The notes under the pieces: generated by a model | What the model saw: the letters and a program-made list of their open reading frames with translations, nothing else | Databases searched by the model: none | What the model was told of the DNA's origin: nothing | Made by a program: the position numbers and the translations under genes | Source: Gemmatimonadota bacterium | GTDB taxonomy: Bacteria > Gemmatimonadota > Gemmatimonadetes > Gemmatimonadales > Gemmatimonadaceae | Assembly (NCBI GenBank): GCA_028287205.1 | Contig: JAQBQC010000115.1 | Location: 1-6,207, forward strand | DNA length: 6,207 nucleotides | Direction: 5' to 3' | Shown here: positions 5,369 to 6,207 of the stretch, piece by piece | Position numbering within the stretch: position 1 is the stretch's first letter | How the letters are laid out: each line of letters starts with the position of its first letter

Positions 5369-6207
5369 ATGGCTACGAGCAAGAAAGGAAAGACAACGGC
5401 CGCGGCTAAGCGCGCGAAGCCACCCAAGGCGGCGTCGGTGAACGGTGCGGAAGCACCGGACACGAACGCCTCGCCAGTGGCTCTCGTGACGAAGCGCCCG
5501 CGCGCGAAGAAGGCGATCAGCGCCGCGAGCGCTGCGCCGGTCGCGGCGCGCAAGCGCGCGCCAGCGAAGAAGTCGTCGCGCAACGACATCCCGGAGCTCG
5601 ATGTTCCGGGGATGGCGGGCAAGTCGCTCGTGATCGTCGAGTCGCCCGCGAAGGCGAAGACCATCGGCAAGTATCTCGGCAGCGAGTATCGCGTTCGCGC
5701 GACGGTCGGCCACGTCCGGGATCTTCCCGAGAAGGGGCTCGGCATCGACATCGAGCATGGCTTCGCGCCCAAGTACGTTCCCGTACCGGGCAAGGAGAAG
5801 ACGCTCGCCGAGCTGCGCGGAGCGGCGAGGGTCGCATCACACGTCTACATCGCGACCGATCCTGATCGCGAGGGCGAGGCGATCGCGTGGCACGTGGCCG
5901 AAACGATCAAGCAGAAGGGAGCGCCGGCGCCGGAGCGCGTGCTCTTTCACGAGATCACGAGCGACGCCGTGCATCAGGCGATCGCGAACGCGGGTGTGAT
6001 CGACGAGAAGAAGGTGCATGCGCAGCAGGCGCGCCGGGTGCTCGACCGTTTGGTCGGCTACAAGGCCAGCCCGCTACTATGGAAGACGGTGCGGAAGGGA
6101 CTGTCGGCCGGTCGCGTGCAGACCGTCGCATTGCGACTCATCGTCGAGCGCGAGCGCGAGATTCGCGCGTTCAAGCCCGTCGAGTACTGGTCGATCGAGG
6201 CGCTCCT
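5369..6207 (+). CDS. topA: DNA topoisomerase I, N-terminal part (3' end outside window)
   Basis: Type IA topoisomerase I relaxes negative supercoils through a transient 5'-phosphotyrosine bond. The first 279 residues are present and the frame is still open at the window end. The TOPRIM domain begins at about residue 82: GKSLVIVESPAKAKTIGKYL holds the catalytic Glu91, and ATDPDREGEAIAW holds Asp164, Asp166 and Glu168. Later landmarks are LFHEIT (192-197), ARRVLDRLVGY (221-231) and GLSAGRVQTVALRLIVERERE (245-264). The active-site tyrosine lies beyond the window. The ATG at 5369, 3 bases after the smg stop, gives about 80 residues ahead of the usual start. They are rich in Lys, Ala and Pro (SKKGKTTAAAKRAKPPK; KRPRAKKAI; RKRAPAKKSSR) and look disordered and basic. 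The alternative ATG at 5612 would give the usual TopA N-terminus (MAGKSLVIVE), but the open frame and tight coupling to smg favour 5369. Confidence 0.95.
   Translation, partial: MATSKKGKTTAAAKRAKPPKAASVNGAEAPDTNASPVALVTKRPRAKKAISAASAAPVAARKRAPAKKSSRNDIPELDVPGMAGKSLVIVESPAKAKTIGKYLGSEYRVRATVGHVRDLPEKGLGIDIEHGFAPKYVPVPGKEKTLAELRGAARVASHVYIATDPDREGEAIAWHVAETIKQKGAPAPERVLFHEITSDAVHQAIANAGVIDEKKVHAQQARRVLDRLVGYKASPLLWKTVRKGLSAGRVQTVALRLIVEREREIRAFKPVEYWSIEAL

Noticed and set aside
5210..5840. Minus-strand frames opposite smg and the start of topA
   Set aside because: They are antisense to the TopA N-terminal region, whose TOPRIM motifs are unmistakable. The translated products are Arg-rich without domains.

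Overview
The window is GC-rich (one 60-base stretch in aroC counts to about 73% GC) and carries six recognisable or well-supported genes, all on the + strand. In order they are: the 3' end of a PilQ-type secretin gene, a large unrecognised lipoprotein gene, aroC, aroK, a half-length smg (DUF494) gene, and the 5' part of topA. I infer a bacterium of the Gemmatimonadota, or a close relative, from this gene order, the protein style and the base composition. That assignment rests on memory of the group and was not tested by a search. No mobile element, RNA gene or CRISPR array was seen.

Region 1 (1-3163) looks like the tail of a type IV pilus operon. The secretin gene enters from the left edge. 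Nineteen bases after its stop starts an 819-residue predicted lipoprotein. It has a clear lipobox, several Ig-like/beta-sandwich stretches and a C-terminal half that looks like a beta-propeller. A perfect 14-bp hairpin at 3188-3220 then separates this unit from the next.

Region 2 (3271-4975) is a shikimate-pathway pair. Chorismate synthase (aroC) overlaps shikimate kinase (aroK) by 32 bases. They catalyse the last and the fifth steps of the route to chorismate. In many Gammaproteobacteria pilQ is followed by aroK-aroB, so a pil-aro neighbourhood appears here in a different form.

Region 3 (about 4715-5128) stands out in composition. The 3' part of aroK and the following spacer fall to about 43-45% GC. 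This stretch holds two perfect inverted repeats, an AT-rich promoter-like patch and a marginal 46-codon ORF whose stop overlaps the next start. It is the best candidate for a regulatory junction in the window.

Region 4 (5129-6207) is smg followed 3 bases later by topA, a neighbourhood known from other bacteria. Smg here matches only the C-terminal half of the family. TopA carries an unusual Lys/Ala/Pro-rich N-terminal extension of about 80 residues before its TOPRIM domain, and runs off the right edge.

Overall this is mostly housekeeping sequence. The points worth a second look are the lipoprotein, the half-length Smg, the TopA extension and the low-GC junction.
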